Shown: piece after piece, positions 1-8,691 of the stretch
Numbering within the stretch: position 1 is the first letter of the stretch
Layout of the letters: each line of letters starts with the position of its first letter
Assembly (NCBI RefSeq): GCF_000687715.1
Contig: NZ_JHXD01000024.1
Coordinates: 1 to 45,219 of the forward strand
Direction of reading: 5' to 3'
Length of the DNA stretch: 45,219 nt
From: Xylanibacter ruminicola Ga6B6
Lineage (GTDB): Bacteria; Bacteroidota; Bacteroidia; Bacteroidales; Bacteroidaceae
The notes under the pieces: model-generated
Databases searched by the model: none
What the model was told of the DNA's origin: nothing
What the model saw: the letters and a program-made list of their open reading frames with translations, nothing else
Made by a program: the position numbers and the translations under genes

Positions 1-219
1 GCTGGCAGTAACCACCTTACGGGGTGTGCGGTGGATATCAGGGTGTTGGGTGCTGAGCAGTTAATACGCTATGCTAACATACTGCTGGATTACGCGGATG
101 AGAGCGGTCAGGACTTTGATGAGCTGCTAATAGAAAAGAATCGCTATGGTGCGGTGTGGATACACTTTGCGGTGAGGCCTAAGGAAAATCGGCGCAAGGT
201 CGCGTTTATTAATGCATAA
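1..219 (+). CDS. Peptidase M15-family protein, C-terminal part (5' end outside window)
   Basis: The frame is open from the first base, so the gene starts before the window and only its last 72 residues are seen. They begin with AGSNHLTGCAVDI, which fits the zinc-site signature S-x-H-x-x-G-x-A-x-D-I of M15 / D-Ala-D-Ala carboxypeptidase-like enzymes (His and Asp are metal ligands). Later GAVWIHFAV supplies the third-ligand W-x-H motif. Such small M15 proteins cut peptide cross-links in peptidoglycan and occur in Bacteroidota chromosomes and prophage regions. Nothing else of a prophage is visible here. The fold is clear; the exact substrate is not. Confidence 0.75.
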   Translation, partial: AGSNHLTGCAVDIRVLGAEQLIRYANILLDYADESGQDFDELLIEKNRYGAVWIHFAVRPKENRRKVAFINA

Positions 220-224
220 AAAAA

Positions 225-258
225 CAGCGGAGGGCATTGTGCTCTCCGCTGCTCTTTT
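225..258. terminator. Bidirectional intrinsic terminator between the M15 peptidase and purM
   Basis: Bases 225-251 form a stem of about 11 bp (arms 225-235 and 241-251, one G-U pair, loop ATTGT). It is flanked by an A-run at 218-224 and a T-run at 254-258, so it can end transcripts from both convergent genes. Confidence 0.85.
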
Positions 259-273
259 TATATATAAAAATTT

Positions 274-1440
274 TTACTCGTAATCGAATGTGCCGAACTC
301 GCTCTTGATAGTGAGGCTCTTCTTGCCTTCCTCGATATGTCCTACTACCTGAGCATCGATGTTGAAGCTCTTTGAGAGGGCGATGACCTGATCGGCAACC
401 TCGGGACGTACGTAGATTTCCATGCGGTGACCCATGTTGAATACCTGGTACATCTCCTTCCAGTCGGTGCCTGAGCACTCGTGGATGGCACGGAACAATG
501 GGGGCACGGGGAACATGTTGTCCTTGATAACGCGGCAATTGTCGTTCACGAAGTGGAGCACCTTGGTCTGGGCGCCGCCTGTGCAGTGTACCATACCGTG
601 GATTTCGGGGCGCAGCTCGTCGAGCAGCTTCTTGATAACTGGTGCATAGGTGCGGGTGGGCGAGAGCACGAGCTGACCGGCATTAACAGGCGAACCTTCG
701 ACGGCGTCGGTAAGCTTGTACTTACCGCTATACACGAGCTCGTCGGGGACAGCGTGGTCGAAGCTCTCGGGGTAGTTCTCGGCCAGATACTTGGCAAACA
801 CATCGTGACGGGCTGAGGTAAGGCCGTTTGAGCCCATACCACCGTTGTAACGCTTCTCGTAAGTGGCCTGACCGGTTGACGACAAACCAACGATGACATC
901 GCCTGGGCGGATGTTGGCATTATCAATCACGTCGGCACGCTTCATGCGGCAGGTAACGGTGCTGTCGACGATGATGGTGCGAACCAGGTCGCCTACATCG
1001 GCTGTCTCACCACCAGTGGGGTAGATGCCGATACCCATTTCGCGCAGCTCGGCGAGCAACTCGTCGGTACCATTGATAACGGCTGAGATAACCTCGCCGG
1101 GAATCAACATCTTGTTACGACCGATGGTGCTTGATACCAGGATGTTATCAACGGCACCCACGCAAAGCAGGTCGTCGGTATTCATCACGATGGCATCCTG
1201 AGCGATACCTTTCCATACTGAGAGGTCGCCAGTCTCTTTCCAATACATGTAGGCGAGGGCCGACTTGGTGCCAGCGCCATCGGCGTGCATGATGTTACAA
1301 TACTCTGGGTCGCCCCCTAAGATGTCGGGGATAATCTTACAGAAGGCCTGTGGAAAGATTCCCTTGTCAATGTTTTTGATAGCGTTGTGCACATCCTCCT
1401 TGGCAGCACTTACGCCTCGCATCATATATCTATTATCCAT
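274..1440 (-). CDS. purM: Phosphoribosylformylglycinamidine cyclo-ligase (AIR synthase)
   Basis: 388 residues. PurM catalyses the ATP-dependent ring closure of FGAM to aminoimidazole ribotide, step 5 of purine synthesis, in the cytosol. Visible family signatures are the N-terminal MRGVSAAKEDVH, the glycine-rich DGAGTKSALAY (DGVGTK in most bacteria; the Ala variant is known to me from the Bacteroidota type), the loop GGETADVGDLVRT, and the C-terminal FNMGHRMEIYV, which resembles the FNMGiGmv motif. It is the last gene of the minus-strand run phoH-purC-menG-aroE-purM, 9 nt after aroE, and is followed by the terminator at 225-258. purC in the same operon makes a later step of the same pathway. 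Confidence 0.93.
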   Translation of the reverse strand: MDNRYMMRGVSAAKEDVHNAIKNIDKGIFPQAFCKIIPDILGGDPEYCNIMHADGAGTKSALAYMYWKETGDLSVWKGIAQDAIVMNTDDLLCVGAVDNILVSSTIGRNKMLIPGEVISAVINGTDELLAELREMGIGIYPTGGETADVGDLVRTIIVDSTVTCRMKRADVIDNANIRPGDVIVGLSSTGQATYEKRYNGGMGSNGLTSARHDVFAKYLAENYPESFDHAVPDELVYSGKYKLTDAVEGSPVNAGQLVLSPTRTYAPVIKKLLDELRPEIHGMVHCTGGAQTKVLHFVNDNCRVIKDNMFPVPPLFRAIHECSGTDWKEMYQVFNMGHRMEIYVRPEVADQVIALSKSFNIDAQVVGHIEEGKKSLTIKSEFGTFDYE

Positions 1441-1449
1441 ATTCTTATA

Positions 1450-2196
1450 TTACTTTTCGTGCCAGAACTCCCATGAGGCGAAGGCTTGGAGCAGGAGCAT
1501 CTCGAGGCCGTTCTTAACCTCGGCACCGTACTTGGCACCATTGCGCATAAACAGGGTTTGGTCGGGGTTATAAATGAGGTCGTAAAGGATGGTGTGCGAG
1601 TCCATAGCCTCGTAAGGCAGCTGGGGGCACTCGTCGGTTTTGGGATACATGCCTAATGGCGTGCAGTTAACAATGACGTTGTACTCCTTGATAACCTCGG
1701 GGGTAATCTGATTGTACTGGATGGTGTCGGGACGCTCGTAACGGCTGACGAACACGGGCTCGATGCCTAACGACTTGAGACCGAAGTTGATGGCCTTAGA
1801 GGCGCCGCCGGTGCCCAGGATGAGGGCTTTTTTATGCCACTTGGGGTCGAGCATGCTCTCGATGCTCTGGGTAAACCCGATGACATCGCTGTTATAGCCC
1901 TTGAGCAGCGTTTTATTCTTCTCATGGACCACACGGATCACATTGACAGCGCCGATGGCACGTGCCTCGGGCGAAATGCTGTCGAGGAAAGGAATCACCT
2001 TCTCTTTATAGGGGATGGTGACGTTGAGACCTTTAAGGTTGGGGTTGCGGTCGATGATCTCGGGGAGCTCATCAATCGTGGGAATCTCAAAGTTCTCGTA
2101 CTTGGCATTGATGCCTTCGTCGGCAAACTTCTGGTTGAAGTAGCTGATAGAGAACGAATGTCCCAAAGGGTAACCGATAAGTCCGTACTTGTCCAT
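1450..2196 (-). CDS. aroE: Shikimate dehydrogenase (NADP+)
   Basis: 248 residues, slightly shorter than E. coli AroE (272) but usual for Bacteroidota. It reduces 3-dehydroshikimate to shikimate in aromatic amino-acid synthesis. The substrate site GYPLGHSFS is at residues 8-16, catalytic Lys64 lies in NVTIPYK, and the paired Asp104 in NSDVIGF. The Rossmann nucleotide loop GTGGASKAI spans about 128-136, followed by NCTPLGMYP. It lies 11 nt downstream of menG and 9 nt upstream of purM, which implies one transcript. Confidence 0.93.
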   Translation of the reverse strand: MDKYGLIGYPLGHSFSISYFNQKFADEGINAKYENFEIPTIDELPEIIDRNPNLKGLNVTIPYKEKVIPFLDSISPEARAIGAVNVIRVVHEKNKTLLKGYNSDVIGFTQSIESMLDPKWHKKALILGTGGASKAINFGLKSLGIEPVFVSRYERPDTIQYNQITPEVIKEYNVIVNCTPLGMYPKTDECPQLPYEAMDSHTILYDLIYNPDQTLFMRNGAKYGAEVKNGLEMLLLQAFASWEFWHEK

Positions 2197-2207
2197 AAAT
2201 TTCGTAT

Positions 2208-2939
2208 TTATTTAGTTGCAAAATACATGGTGCAGATGCCGAAGGTGAGCCTGCGGAACGAGGCTTCGGCAAATCCTGCCTTCATCAGAATATCTACCAT
2301 GCGCTCGCCCTGGGGGAAAGCCTCGATGGTTTTTGTGAGATAGGAGTAGGCGCTGGTGTCGCGCGAGATCAATCGGCCATAAACGGGGAGCACGGTGTGC
2401 GAGTAGATGTGGAACAGCTGTTTCATGGGGAACTTAACAGGTGTGGTAAGCTCTACGATGCTGAGATGGCCACCGGGCTTGAGCACGCGATACATCTCGC
2501 GCAGACCGGCGTCGAGGTCGGCAAAGTTGCGGATGCCGAATGCGGCGGTAACGGCGTCGAAGGTATCGCTATTATAAGATAGGTGTAGGCAATCCTCTTT
2601 CTCGAAGGTTACAATGCTGTCGAGATTAAGTGCCTTTACCTTCTGTCGGCCTATCTCCATCATGCCCTCGCTAATGTCGGCACCTACCACGCGGGCGGGT
2701 TGCAGCATCTGGGTGGCCAGGATGGCGAAGTCGCCTGTGCCTGTGGCTATATCGAGCAGCGACTGGGGCTTGTAGGGCGCCAAAGCCTTGATGGCCTTGC
2801 GGCGCCAGCCTTTATCGATGTCCCACGACAAACGGTGGTTAAGCTTGTCGTAGGTAGGGGCGATGTTATCAAACATCTGCTCTACCTGCGACGCTTTTTC
2901 ACCTTCGCCGTATGGCTTTATCTTCTCCTGTTCGTACAT
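2208..2939 (-). CDS. menG: Demethylmenaquinone methyltransferase (UbiE/MenG family)
   Basis: I place the start at the ATG at 2939 ([13 protein letters not shown], 243 residues). The frame runs open further upstream, but that stretch lies inside purC and reads like noise. The protein has the SAM-binding motif [13 protein letters not shown] and the family signatures AFGIRNFAD and [15 protein letters not shown]. It C-methylates demethylmenaquinone to menaquinone, the quinone of anaerobic fumarate respiration in Bacteroidota; ubiquinone synthesis is not expected in this group, so menG is the better name. Its start lies 1 nt after the purC stop, so translation is probably coupled. Confidence 0.9.
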   Translation of the reverse strand: MYEQEKIKPYGEGEKASQVEQMFDNIAPTYDKLNHRLSWDIDKGWRRKAIKALAPYKPQSLLDIATGTGDFAILATQMLQPARVVGADISEGMMEIGRQKVKALNLDSIVTFEKEDCLHLSYNSDTFDAVTAAFGIRNFADLDAGLREMYRVLKPGGHLSIVELTTPVKFPMKQLFHIYSHTVLPVYGRLISRDTSAYSYLTKTIEAFPQGERMVDILMKAGFAEASFRRLTFGICTMYFATK

Positions 2940-2940
2940 A

Positions 2941-3897
2941 TTAACGTGACTTAAAAGCTGCGAGCCATTCGCTGACGTTCTTCTCGATGCGCTGGGCGAT
3001 GTCCTCGTCGCTGTTCTCGCGCTCAAACTTCTCGCCTACGATGTGCTCGTAAAGCTCGATGTAACGCTCTGATACGCTCTCGGCATACTCGTCGGTAATC
3101 TCGGGCATGGTCTGTCCGGGCTCGTTCATGAAGTCGTGCTCGATGAGCCACTGACGAACGAACTCCTTAGAGAGCTGACGCTGGGGCTCGCCCTTGGCCA
3201 ACTTCTCCTCGTAACCGTCGGCATAGAAATAACGGCTTGAGTCGGGGGTGTGGATCTCGTCGATGAGGTAAACCTTACCATCGCGCTTACCAAACTCGTA
3301 CTTGGTGTCGACGAGGATGAGTCCGCGCTTGGCGGCAATCTCTTGTCCGCGAGCAAAGATCTTGCGGGTGTAGTCCTCCATGATGGCATAGTCCTCGGCA
3401 GATACGATACCCTGAGCGATAATCTCTTCCTTCGAGATGTTCATGTCGTGACCCTCATCGGCCTTGGTTGTTGGGGTGATGATGGGCTCGGGGAAACGCT
3501 CGTTCTCCTTCATGCCGTCGGGCAGCTTCACACCACACAGTTCGCGGCAGCCGTTCTTGTACTCGCGCCAAGCCGAACCGGTAAGGATGCTACGGATAAT
3601 CATCTCAACGCGGAAACCCTCGCACTTCAGACCAACGGTTACCATGGGATCGGGGGTAGCCAGCTTCCAGTTGGGGCAGATGTCGGTAGTGGCATCGAGG
3701 AACTTGGCTGCAATCTGATTGAGCACCTGACCCTTGAAGGGGATTCCCTTGGGCAGTACTACGTCGAATGCTGAGATACGATCGGTGGCTACCATCACCA
3801 TCAGATCGTCGTTAATGTTGTAAACGTCACGAACCTTGCCGTGATAAACGCTCTTCTGACCTGCGAACTTAAAGTCCGTCTTAGTTAATGCTTTCAT
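2941..3897 (-). CDS. purC: Phosphoribosylaminoimidazole-succinocarboxamide synthase (SAICAR synthetase)
   Basis: 318 residues, the longer PurC type. It joins CAIR and aspartate with ATP to give SAICAR in purine synthesis. N-terminal [20 protein letters not shown] and [10 protein letters not shown] are the ATP-binding SAICAR_synt motifs; [12 protein letters not shown] near residue 213 is the second family signature. The gene starts 34 nt after phoH and is followed at once by menG. The C-terminal 50 residues are charged ([11 protein letters not shown]) and probably form helices. Confidence 0.94.
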   Translation of the reverse strand: MKALTKTDFKFAGQKSVYHGKVRDVYNINDDLMVMVATDRISAFDVVLPKGIPFKGQVLNQIAAKFLDATTDICPNWKLATPDPMVTVGLKCEGFRVEMIIRSILTGSAWREYKNGCRELCGVKLPDGMKENERFPEPIITPTTKADEGHDMNISKEEIIAQGIVSAEDYAIMEDYTRKIFARGQEIAAKRGLILVDTKYEFGKRDGKVYLIDEIHTPDSSRYFYADGYEEKLAKGEPQRQLSKEFVRQWLIEHDFMNEPGQTMPEITDEYAESVSERYIELYEHIVGEKFERENSDEDIAQRIEKNVSEWLAAFKSR

Positions 3898-3931
3898 TGT
3901 TTTATTATTTTACCTTTTGACCTTTTTACTT

Positions 3932-4894
3932 TTACTTGTTTGGTATTTCGCCCTTCATCTCTTTGTCGAACTCCTCGTAGGCGTTCACGATGCGGGTTAC
4001 GAGTTTGTGGCGAACGATATCATCGCGCTGCAGATTAACGATACCAATGCCTTCTACATTATTTAATATATGCAGGGCCTCGATGAGTCCGCTCTTTTGC
4101 GAGTGGGGCAGGTCGATCTGCGTCATGTCGCCCGTAATAATCATCTTGGTGTTCCAACCCATACGGGTGAGGAACATACGGATCTGGGCGGGTGTGGTGT
4201 TCTGTGCCTCGTCGAGTATCACCACAGCATCGTTCAGCGTGCGACCACGCATAAATGCCAGAGGGGCAATCTGAATGATATTTTTCTCCATCATATCCTG
4301 CAGCTTTACCTGAGGCAGCATGTCCTCGAGGGCATCGTAAAGGGGCTGCAGATAGGGGTCGATTTTCTCCTTCATGTCGCCAGGTAGGAATCCGAGCTTC
4401 TCGCCAGCTTCGACAGCAGGGCGCGAGAGGATAATCTTTTTGGCGGTTTTGTCTTTCAGGGCTTTAACGGCGAGGGCTATGGAGAGGTATGTTTTTCCGG
4501 TACCAGCTGGGCCAACGGCAAACACCATGTCGTTTTGGTTGTAAGCCTCGATGAGTCGCTGCTGGTTGGGCGTTCGCGCCTTGATGGGGCGGCCCGACAT
4601 GGAATAAACCACAACGCCATCGGGCACATCATCGCGCGTGCGCTTACCTTTTATGATATCGAGGATGTCCTCGTCGCCAAGCGAATTAAAACGGAGTACA
4701 TGGGCGCGCAGCTTTTCAACGCTTTCCTCGAAAGCTGCCATTTGTTCCTCGTCGCCCAAAACGCGAATCACATTGTCGCGGGCCATGATGCGCAGTTTGG
4801 GATATAACGAGCGAATCATCTGTAAGTGCCCGTTGCCAACCCCATAGAATATCACGGGGTCAATGTCTTCTAATACGATATGTTTCTCTATCAA
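3932..4894 (-). CDS. phoH: PhoH family ATPase (TTG start proposed)
   Basis: PhoH-like P-loop ATPase, a probable RNA-associated ATPase or helicase-like protein of uncertain role. The KH-like N-terminal part is followed by Walker A GPAGTGKT (residues 128-135 from this start) and Walker B VVILDEAQNTTP. I choose the TTG at 4894, giving MIEKHIVLEDID, the usual family N-terminus. An upstream ATG at 4957 stays in frame but would place the promoter -7 box (4921-4928) inside the gene, so it cannot be the start of that transcript. The protein is then 320 residues, normal for the family. It is first in the phoH-purC-menG-aroE-purM run. The function of this family is not well defined; the name is by homology. 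Confidence 0.9.
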   Translation of the reverse strand: MIEKHIVLEDIDPVIFYGVGNGHLQMIRSLYPKLRIMARDNVIRVLGDEEQMAAFEESVEKLRAHVLRFNSLGDEDILDIIKGKRTRDDVPDGVVVYSMSGRPIKARTPNQQRLIEAYNQNDMVFAVGPAGTGKTYLSIALAVKALKDKTAKKIILSRPAVEAGEKLGFLPGDMKEKIDPYLQPLYDALEDMLPQVKLQDMMEKNIIQIAPLAFMRGRTLNDAVVILDEAQNTTPAQIRMFLTRMGWNTKMIITGDMTQIDLPHSQKSGLIEALHILNNVEGIGIVNLQRDDIVRHKLVTRIVNAYEEFDKEMKGEIPNK

Positions 4895-4920
4895 AAGCTG
4901 AAGTTTTTTATTTTTGGGCA

Positions 4921-4949
4921 CAAAGTTACAAATAATTTTTGTATCTTTG
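4921..4949. promoter_or_regulatory. Divergent promoters for phoH (-) and the DUF5715 gene (+)
   Basis: Minus-strand -7 box TAACTTTG at 4921-4928 points to phoH, with a partial -33 (TTG, 4950-4952) at 21 nt spacing. Plus-strand -7 box TATCTTTG at 4942-4949 points to the gene at 4972; I see no good -33 for it. The boxes fit the Bacteroidota consensus TAnnTTTG. A near-identical arrangement recurs at 8487-8515. Confidence 0.6.
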
Positions 4950-4971
4950 CAACGCAAAACAGAATTTTTAA

Positions 4972-5727
4972 ATGAAACTTACAAAAAAAAGATATTTAAT
5001 AGGATTTATGGGCATTGTAGCGGTGCTTGCGGTGGTGCGTGCCGAGTTTCCGCAGCTGGCTGAACCAAGAATTGCTGAGAGCCATGTAGAGGTGAATGCC
5101 GACAGTGTGGCAGCTGCGATGCCTCATACCGATTTCAGTGCTACAGCTACTGCTAAGAAGCATAAGATATACTCGGTGCCCAGTTTTAAGGCTTGCTTTC
5201 CCGATACCCAGTCGGTGCAGTTGGCGGCGGCGATGAAGTGGGGCGTGAAGCGTGTGAAAAACCGCGAGGATGCCGAGAAGCGTAAGAGTGAACTGGTGTA
5301 CGTGGGTGCCAACCCTTACTACCATATCGACAAGCTGTACTCGAGTATTCCTTACCTGGTGCCACGTGCGGCGGTGTTGCTGCAGGATATCGGACAGGCA
5401 TTCTTCGACAGTTTGTATGTTAAGGGCATCAATCTGCATCGTCCTATCGTCACCAGTGTGCTGCGAACAGAGGCCGACGTGACTAAGCTGCGCCGACATA
5501 ACGGTAATGCAACCGAGAACTCGTGCCATCTGTATGGTACCACCTTCGACATCTGTTACAACCGCTACGAAACGGTTCAGGATCCCGACGGACCAGAGCG
5601 CAGAGCGGTGCGAAACGACAGCTTGAAATACGTGCTGTGCGAGGTGCTGCGCGATATGCGCGAACAGGGGCGCTGCTACATCAAATACGAGGTGAAGCAG
5701 GGGTGCTTTCATATGACGGTGCGGTAA
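4972..5727 (+). CDS. DUF5715-type exported protein, M15 peptidase-like fold
   Basis: 251 residues. An N-terminal membrane or signal segment (KKRYLIGFMGIVAVLAVVRA, residues 5-24) suggests export. The C-terminal half has SCHLYGTTFDI, matching S-x-H-x-x-G-x-x-x-D-I, and ends CFHMTVR, where the last His fits the third metal ligand. This is the D-Ala-D-Ala carboxypeptidase-like zinc fold, known in Bacteroidota as DUF5715. A role in peptidoglycan trimming is likely but not proved by the sequence. It has its own promoter and lies 65 nt before a zinc peptidase gene. Confidence 0.78.
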   Translation: MKLTKKRYLIGFMGIVAVLAVVRAEFPQLAEPRIAESHVEVNADSVAAAMPHTDFSATATAKKHKIYSVPSFKACFPDTQSVQLAAAMKWGVKRVKNREDAEKRKSELVYVGANPYYHIDKLYSSIPYLVPRAAVLLQDIGQAFFDSLYVKGINLHRPIVTSVLRTEADVTKLRRHNGNATENSCHLYGTTFDICYNRYETVQDPDGPERRAVRNDSLKYVLCEVLRDMREQGRCYIKYEVKQGCFHMTVR

Positions 5728-5792
5728 AATGTAAAAATTGAATAATGTAAGAATTTAAAAATTAAAGTAATAACTAATAAACTAAAAGCATT

Positions 5793-6668
5793 ATGAGATT
5801 AGACGGACGAAGAGAAAGCTCGAATGTTGAGGATCGCCGCGGTATGAGCGGTGGTGCTAAGGCTGGTATCGGTGGTATCGGAGGTATTATTCTGATTGCG
5901 CTGTTTACATTCCTGCAAGGCGGCGATGTAACAGATGTGGTGCAGAATGTGGTGCAGCAAACCATGCAGGCGCCTACTGAGACCGTTGGCGAGGAGAATT
6001 TTACTGAGGAGGAACAGGAACTGGCCTCGGACTGTAAGAAGATTCTGGCCAGTACCGAGGAGGTTTGGACCAAGGTGTTCGAGGAGAATGGCTGGGGCGA
6101 ATATCAGTACCCCACGCTGGTGCTGTTCAGTAATCAGGTAAACTCGGCTTGCGGTTCGGCAACGGCTGCTGTGGGTCCGTTCTATTGCTCGGGCGACCAG
6201 AAGCTGTACGTGGATCTGTCGTTCTTTACCCAGATGAAACGTCAGTTGGGTGTCGAGGGTAATACCTTTGCCTACGCATATGTGATAGCCCATGAGATTG
6301 GTCACCATATTGAGTACCTGACGGGTACACTGAACAAAGCGCATTCGGCTATGAACCAGACAGATAAGGTGACTGCCAACCAGATAAGTGTGCGACTGGA
6401 ACTGCTGGCCGACTACTATGCCGGCGTGTGGGCGCATTACGAGGATGCCATGAACCACTCGATGGAGTACGGCGATTTGGAGAAGGGGCTGGAACTGGCT
6501 AAGGCTATCGGCGACGACTGGTTGCAGAAGAAGGCTCAGGGACGTGCTACGCCCGAATCGTTTACCCACGGCACCAGCGATCAGCGTAAGCGCTGGCTGA
6601 AGCGTGGCTTCGAGACTGGCGACATGCGCACCAGCACCTTCGCTGTACAGAATTACAATGATCTTTAA
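5793..6668 (+). CDS. ypfJ: Neutral zinc metallopeptidase, YpfJ family (PF04228)
   Basis: 291 residues. The N-terminus carries the RLDGRRES and RRGMSGGAKAG signatures of this family, followed by one membrane helix (about residues 31-47, IGGIGGIILIALFTFLQ). The zinc site HEIGH is at residues 167-171 and a downstream RLELLADYYAGVWAH supplies the third-ligand region (Glu/Asp after ELLAD). The C-terminal FTHGTSDQRKRWLKRGFETGD is typical of the family. It is a single-pass membrane protein with the peptidase domain probably outside. Physiological substrate unknown. Its stop codon touches the stop of rlmH on the other strand with no gap. Confidence 0.88.
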   Translation: MRLDGRRESSNVEDRRGMSGGAKAGIGGIGGIILIALFTFLQGGDVTDVVQNVVQQTMQAPTETVGEENFTEEEQELASDCKKILASTEEVWTKVFEENGWGEYQYPTLVLFSNQVNSACGSATAAVGPFYCSGDQKLYVDLSFFTQMKRQLGVEGNTFAYAYVIAHEIGHHIEYLTGTLNKAHSAMNQTDKVTANQISVRLELLADYYAGVWAHYEDAMNHSMEYGDLEKGLELAKAIGDDWLQKKAQGRATPESFTHGTSDQRKRWLKRGFETGDMRTSTFAVQNYNDL

Positions 6669-7139
6669 TTACTCGTGATGATAGGGCTCGCCCTTGATGA
6701 TGGTGCAGGCACGATAGATCTGCTCGGTAAACACCAAACGAATCATCTGATGCGAGAACGTCATCTTTGAGAGCGAGAGCTGCTCGTTAGCACGGGCATA
6801 CACCTCGGGAGAAAATCCATACGGTCCGCCTACGACGAATACCAGTCGGCGGGCCGTATTGCGTTTCTGCTCCAGCCACTTGGCAAACTCGATACTACGA
6901 AACTCCTTACCATGCTCGTCGAGCAGTACTACGGTGTCGCTGGGCTGAATCTGTTTCAGAATCAGCTCGCCTTCGGTGGTCTTCTGCTGCGCCTCCGACA
7001 GGCTCTTGGTGTTTTTGAGTTCGGGGATGGTAACGAGCTCGAAAGGCATGTAATGACCAATACGGTCTACATAATCGTTGATGCCCGCCTGGAAATGCTT
7101 GTCGGTGGTCTTGCCCACCAGTATCAGGATTGTTTTCAT
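6669..7139 (-). CDS. rlmH: 23S rRNA (pseudouridine1915-N3)-methyltransferase
   Basis: 156 residues, the normal RlmH length. It is a SPOUT methyltransferase that methylates pseudouridine 1915 in helix 69 of 23S rRNA on assembled 70S ribosomes. The SAM-knot motif VVGGPYGFSPEV is near residues 102-113 and the C-terminal EQIYRACTIIKGEPYHHE closely matches the conserved E-Q-x-Y-R-A...Y-H-x end. It starts 9 nt after the GH25 lysozyme gene on the same strand, so both are probably co-transcribed. Confidence 0.95.
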   Translation of the reverse strand: MKTILILVGKTTDKHFQAGINDYVDRIGHYMPFELVTIPELKNTKSLSEAQQKTTEGELILKQIQPSDTVVLLDEHGKEFRSIEFAKWLEQKRNTARRLVFVVGGPYGFSPEVYARANEQLSLSKMTFSHQMIRLVFTEQIYRACTIIKGEPYHHE

Positions 7140-7148
7140 AATTGATAA

Positions 7149-8465
7149 TTACTTAATACTCTTGGTGGCTACGAACTCGTCGAACTGACTCTTATAGCCG
7201 TTAAACACATTGATATCTACATCGCCACGAATACCGTTTACCCTGCCATCGGGGCACAACTGCCAGAAGGCCAGGCGTACATCGGGCTTATACTCGCCGT
7301 AGCGGGCAATCCACACGTCGTAGTCGCGCTTAATGTCGGGCACCATACCAAAGTACTTATTGATGAACATCTGGTTTATATATAAGATAGGTGTTACGCC
7401 GCAACGGGCCTTTACCATCCTGCACCATATACGTATCTGTTGGAACATCTTCTCGGCACCGCCTGCAGCACGTATCTGTGCGTCGCTGGGCTCTACATCG
7501 AGCACTGGGGGCAGGTCGCCCTTCAGGAACTTGGTGTGCTTGATAAAGTGCTTGGCCTGAGCGGCACCCGATGTCTTGAGCGAGAAGAAGTGGTAGGCAC
7601 CGATGGGGATACCATGCTTGCGCGCCTTGGCGTAATCGTCGGCATAGAACTTATTGGTTACGGTAACGCCCTCGGTACTCTTGATAAAGATAAACGAGAT
7701 GGGGTAGTTGGCCTTACCGTGAACATTCTTATGGTTTTTCTTGCCCAAGAAGCTGATGCTGAGCTTATCCCAGAGGATGGGTGATTTGTGGCGTCCCTTT
7801 CCGTGCTGGTAACGGGCGATATCAATGCCGTAGATACGCTCGGAGGTGTACTTCATGCGTTCGCCCCAGAATCGGTTGTTCTTCCATTCGCCCACCTGCA
7901 GGCGTGGCTCGCCATCGGCAGGGGTGAGCAGTTGTATGCCGAATCCGTCGCGCTTGTCATCGGTCCAGTGCCCCTCGAAATAGCTGCCATCGGCAATGTA
8001 AGCGCCATGACCGTTGGCTTTGGTGCCGCTGAAGTCGCCTTGGTAGGTACCTAAGCTGTCGATACGCAAACCTGTTTTGATGGTGTCGGCCTGATAGGTG
8101 GCCACAATGGTGAAACCAGCCGAGTCTACGGCCAGCGTGGTGCCCTCGTGGGTGCGATTGCGCCAGTTGCCCACATTCCACACGGTTAATCGCTGGGCAG
8201 GTTCAATCTGCAGACGCTTGCCGTTGGCAAAGGCGGCCACCATCTCATAGCCCTCGTCCATCACGTTGTGACGGTCGAAGTAATACTCAAATTCGTCGCC
8301 AAAATCGGGCATAGAGTCGTTGGGCAGGGTGTCGGCCTCGGCGGCAAGTGTGTTCTGCATATCGGCACTCAGATGCATGCCAGGATGCGTGGGTTGCCTC
8401 AGAAAGTAGGTTGATGCCAACAGCAGAACAAAGGGTGTTATAATAGATATTAATACCTTTTTCAT
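7149..8465 (-). CDS. Secreted GH25 lysozyme with N-terminal MORN repeats
   Basis: 438 residues. Signal peptide MKKVLISIITPFVLLLAS at the N-terminus. Residues about 130-190 hold MORN-like repeats (LGTYQGDFSGTKANGHG, GSYFEGHWTDDKRDGFG). From about 212 there is a glycoside hydrolase family 25 domain: YGIDIARYQ (Asp near 214), FIFIKSTEGVTVT, GAYHFF, and the catalytic DVEP (Glu near 323), ending DINVFNG. GH25 enzymes cut the MurNAc-GlcNAc bond of peptidoglycan. The MORN part may bind membrane or wall; that is inference. A promoter lies directly upstream and rlmH follows 9 nt downstream. Confidence 0.9.
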   Translation of the reverse strand: MKKVLISIITPFVLLLASTYFLRQPTHPGMHLSADMQNTLAAEADTLPNDSMPDFGDEFEYYFDRHNVMDEGYEMVAAFANGKRLQIEPAQRLTVWNVGNWRNRTHEGTTLAVDSAGFTIVATYQADTIKTGLRIDSLGTYQGDFSGTKANGHGAYIADGSYFEGHWTDDKRDGFGIQLLTPADGEPRLQVGEWKNNRFWGERMKYTSERIYGIDIARYQHGKGRHKSPILWDKLSISFLGKKNHKNVHGKANYPISFIFIKSTEGVTVTNKFYADDYAKARKHGIPIGAYHFFSLKTSGAAQAKHFIKHTKFLKGDLPPVLDVEPSDAQIRAAGGAEKMFQQIRIWCRMVKARCGVTPILYINQMFINKYFGMVPDIKRDYDVWIARYGEYKPDVRLAFWQLCPDGRVNGIRGDVDINVFNGYKSQFDEFVATKSIK

Positions 8466-8486
8466 TTATTTACATGATTTCGGGTG

Positions 8487-8515
8487 CAAAGTTACAAATT
8501 AATTTGCTATCTTTG
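8487..8515. promoter_or_regulatory. Divergent -7 boxes upstream of the GH25 gene
   Basis: Minus-strand TAACTTTG (8487-8494) serves the lysozyme gene. Plus-strand TATCTTTG (8508-8515) would direct transcription toward the leu leader, but no gene starts before 8692 and a stronger promoter lies at 8633-8664. Good -33 TTTG boxes are missing on both sides. Confidence 0.45.
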
Positions 8516-8632
8516 CCATCAAAATAACGATAATTTTTATGGTTATGATCAAGAATTAGTATGCCTAGAGGCCCCCAAAAAGGTCTAAAAGTGATAAATT
8601 GATAGATTTTTCGATAAAAAAGTTACGAATTG

Positions 8633-8664
8633 TTTGTTTATTCCAACGAAAATGATTAATTTTG
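8633..8664 (+). promoter_or_regulatory. Promoter of the leu operon
   Basis: -33 TTTG at 8633-8636, a 20-nt spacer, and -7 TAATTTTG at 8657-8664: a full match to the Bacteroidota sigma-ABfr consensus. Transcription should start near 8672, about 20 nt before the leader peptide. Confidence 0.8.
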
Positions 8665-8691
8665 CGCCGGATATTGATAAAAGAATTAAAA

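Noticed and set aside
1..219. Prophage remnant at the window start
   Set aside because: M15 peptidases occur in prophages, but no other phage gene, integrase or repeat is seen here.
4996..5712. 238-codon open frame antisense to the DUF5715 gene
   Set aside because: The plus-strand gene has a signal segment, conserved zinc motifs and a promoter; the antisense frame is a codon-bias shadow rich in His, Leu and Cys. The same holds for 5799-6569 antisense to ypfJ.
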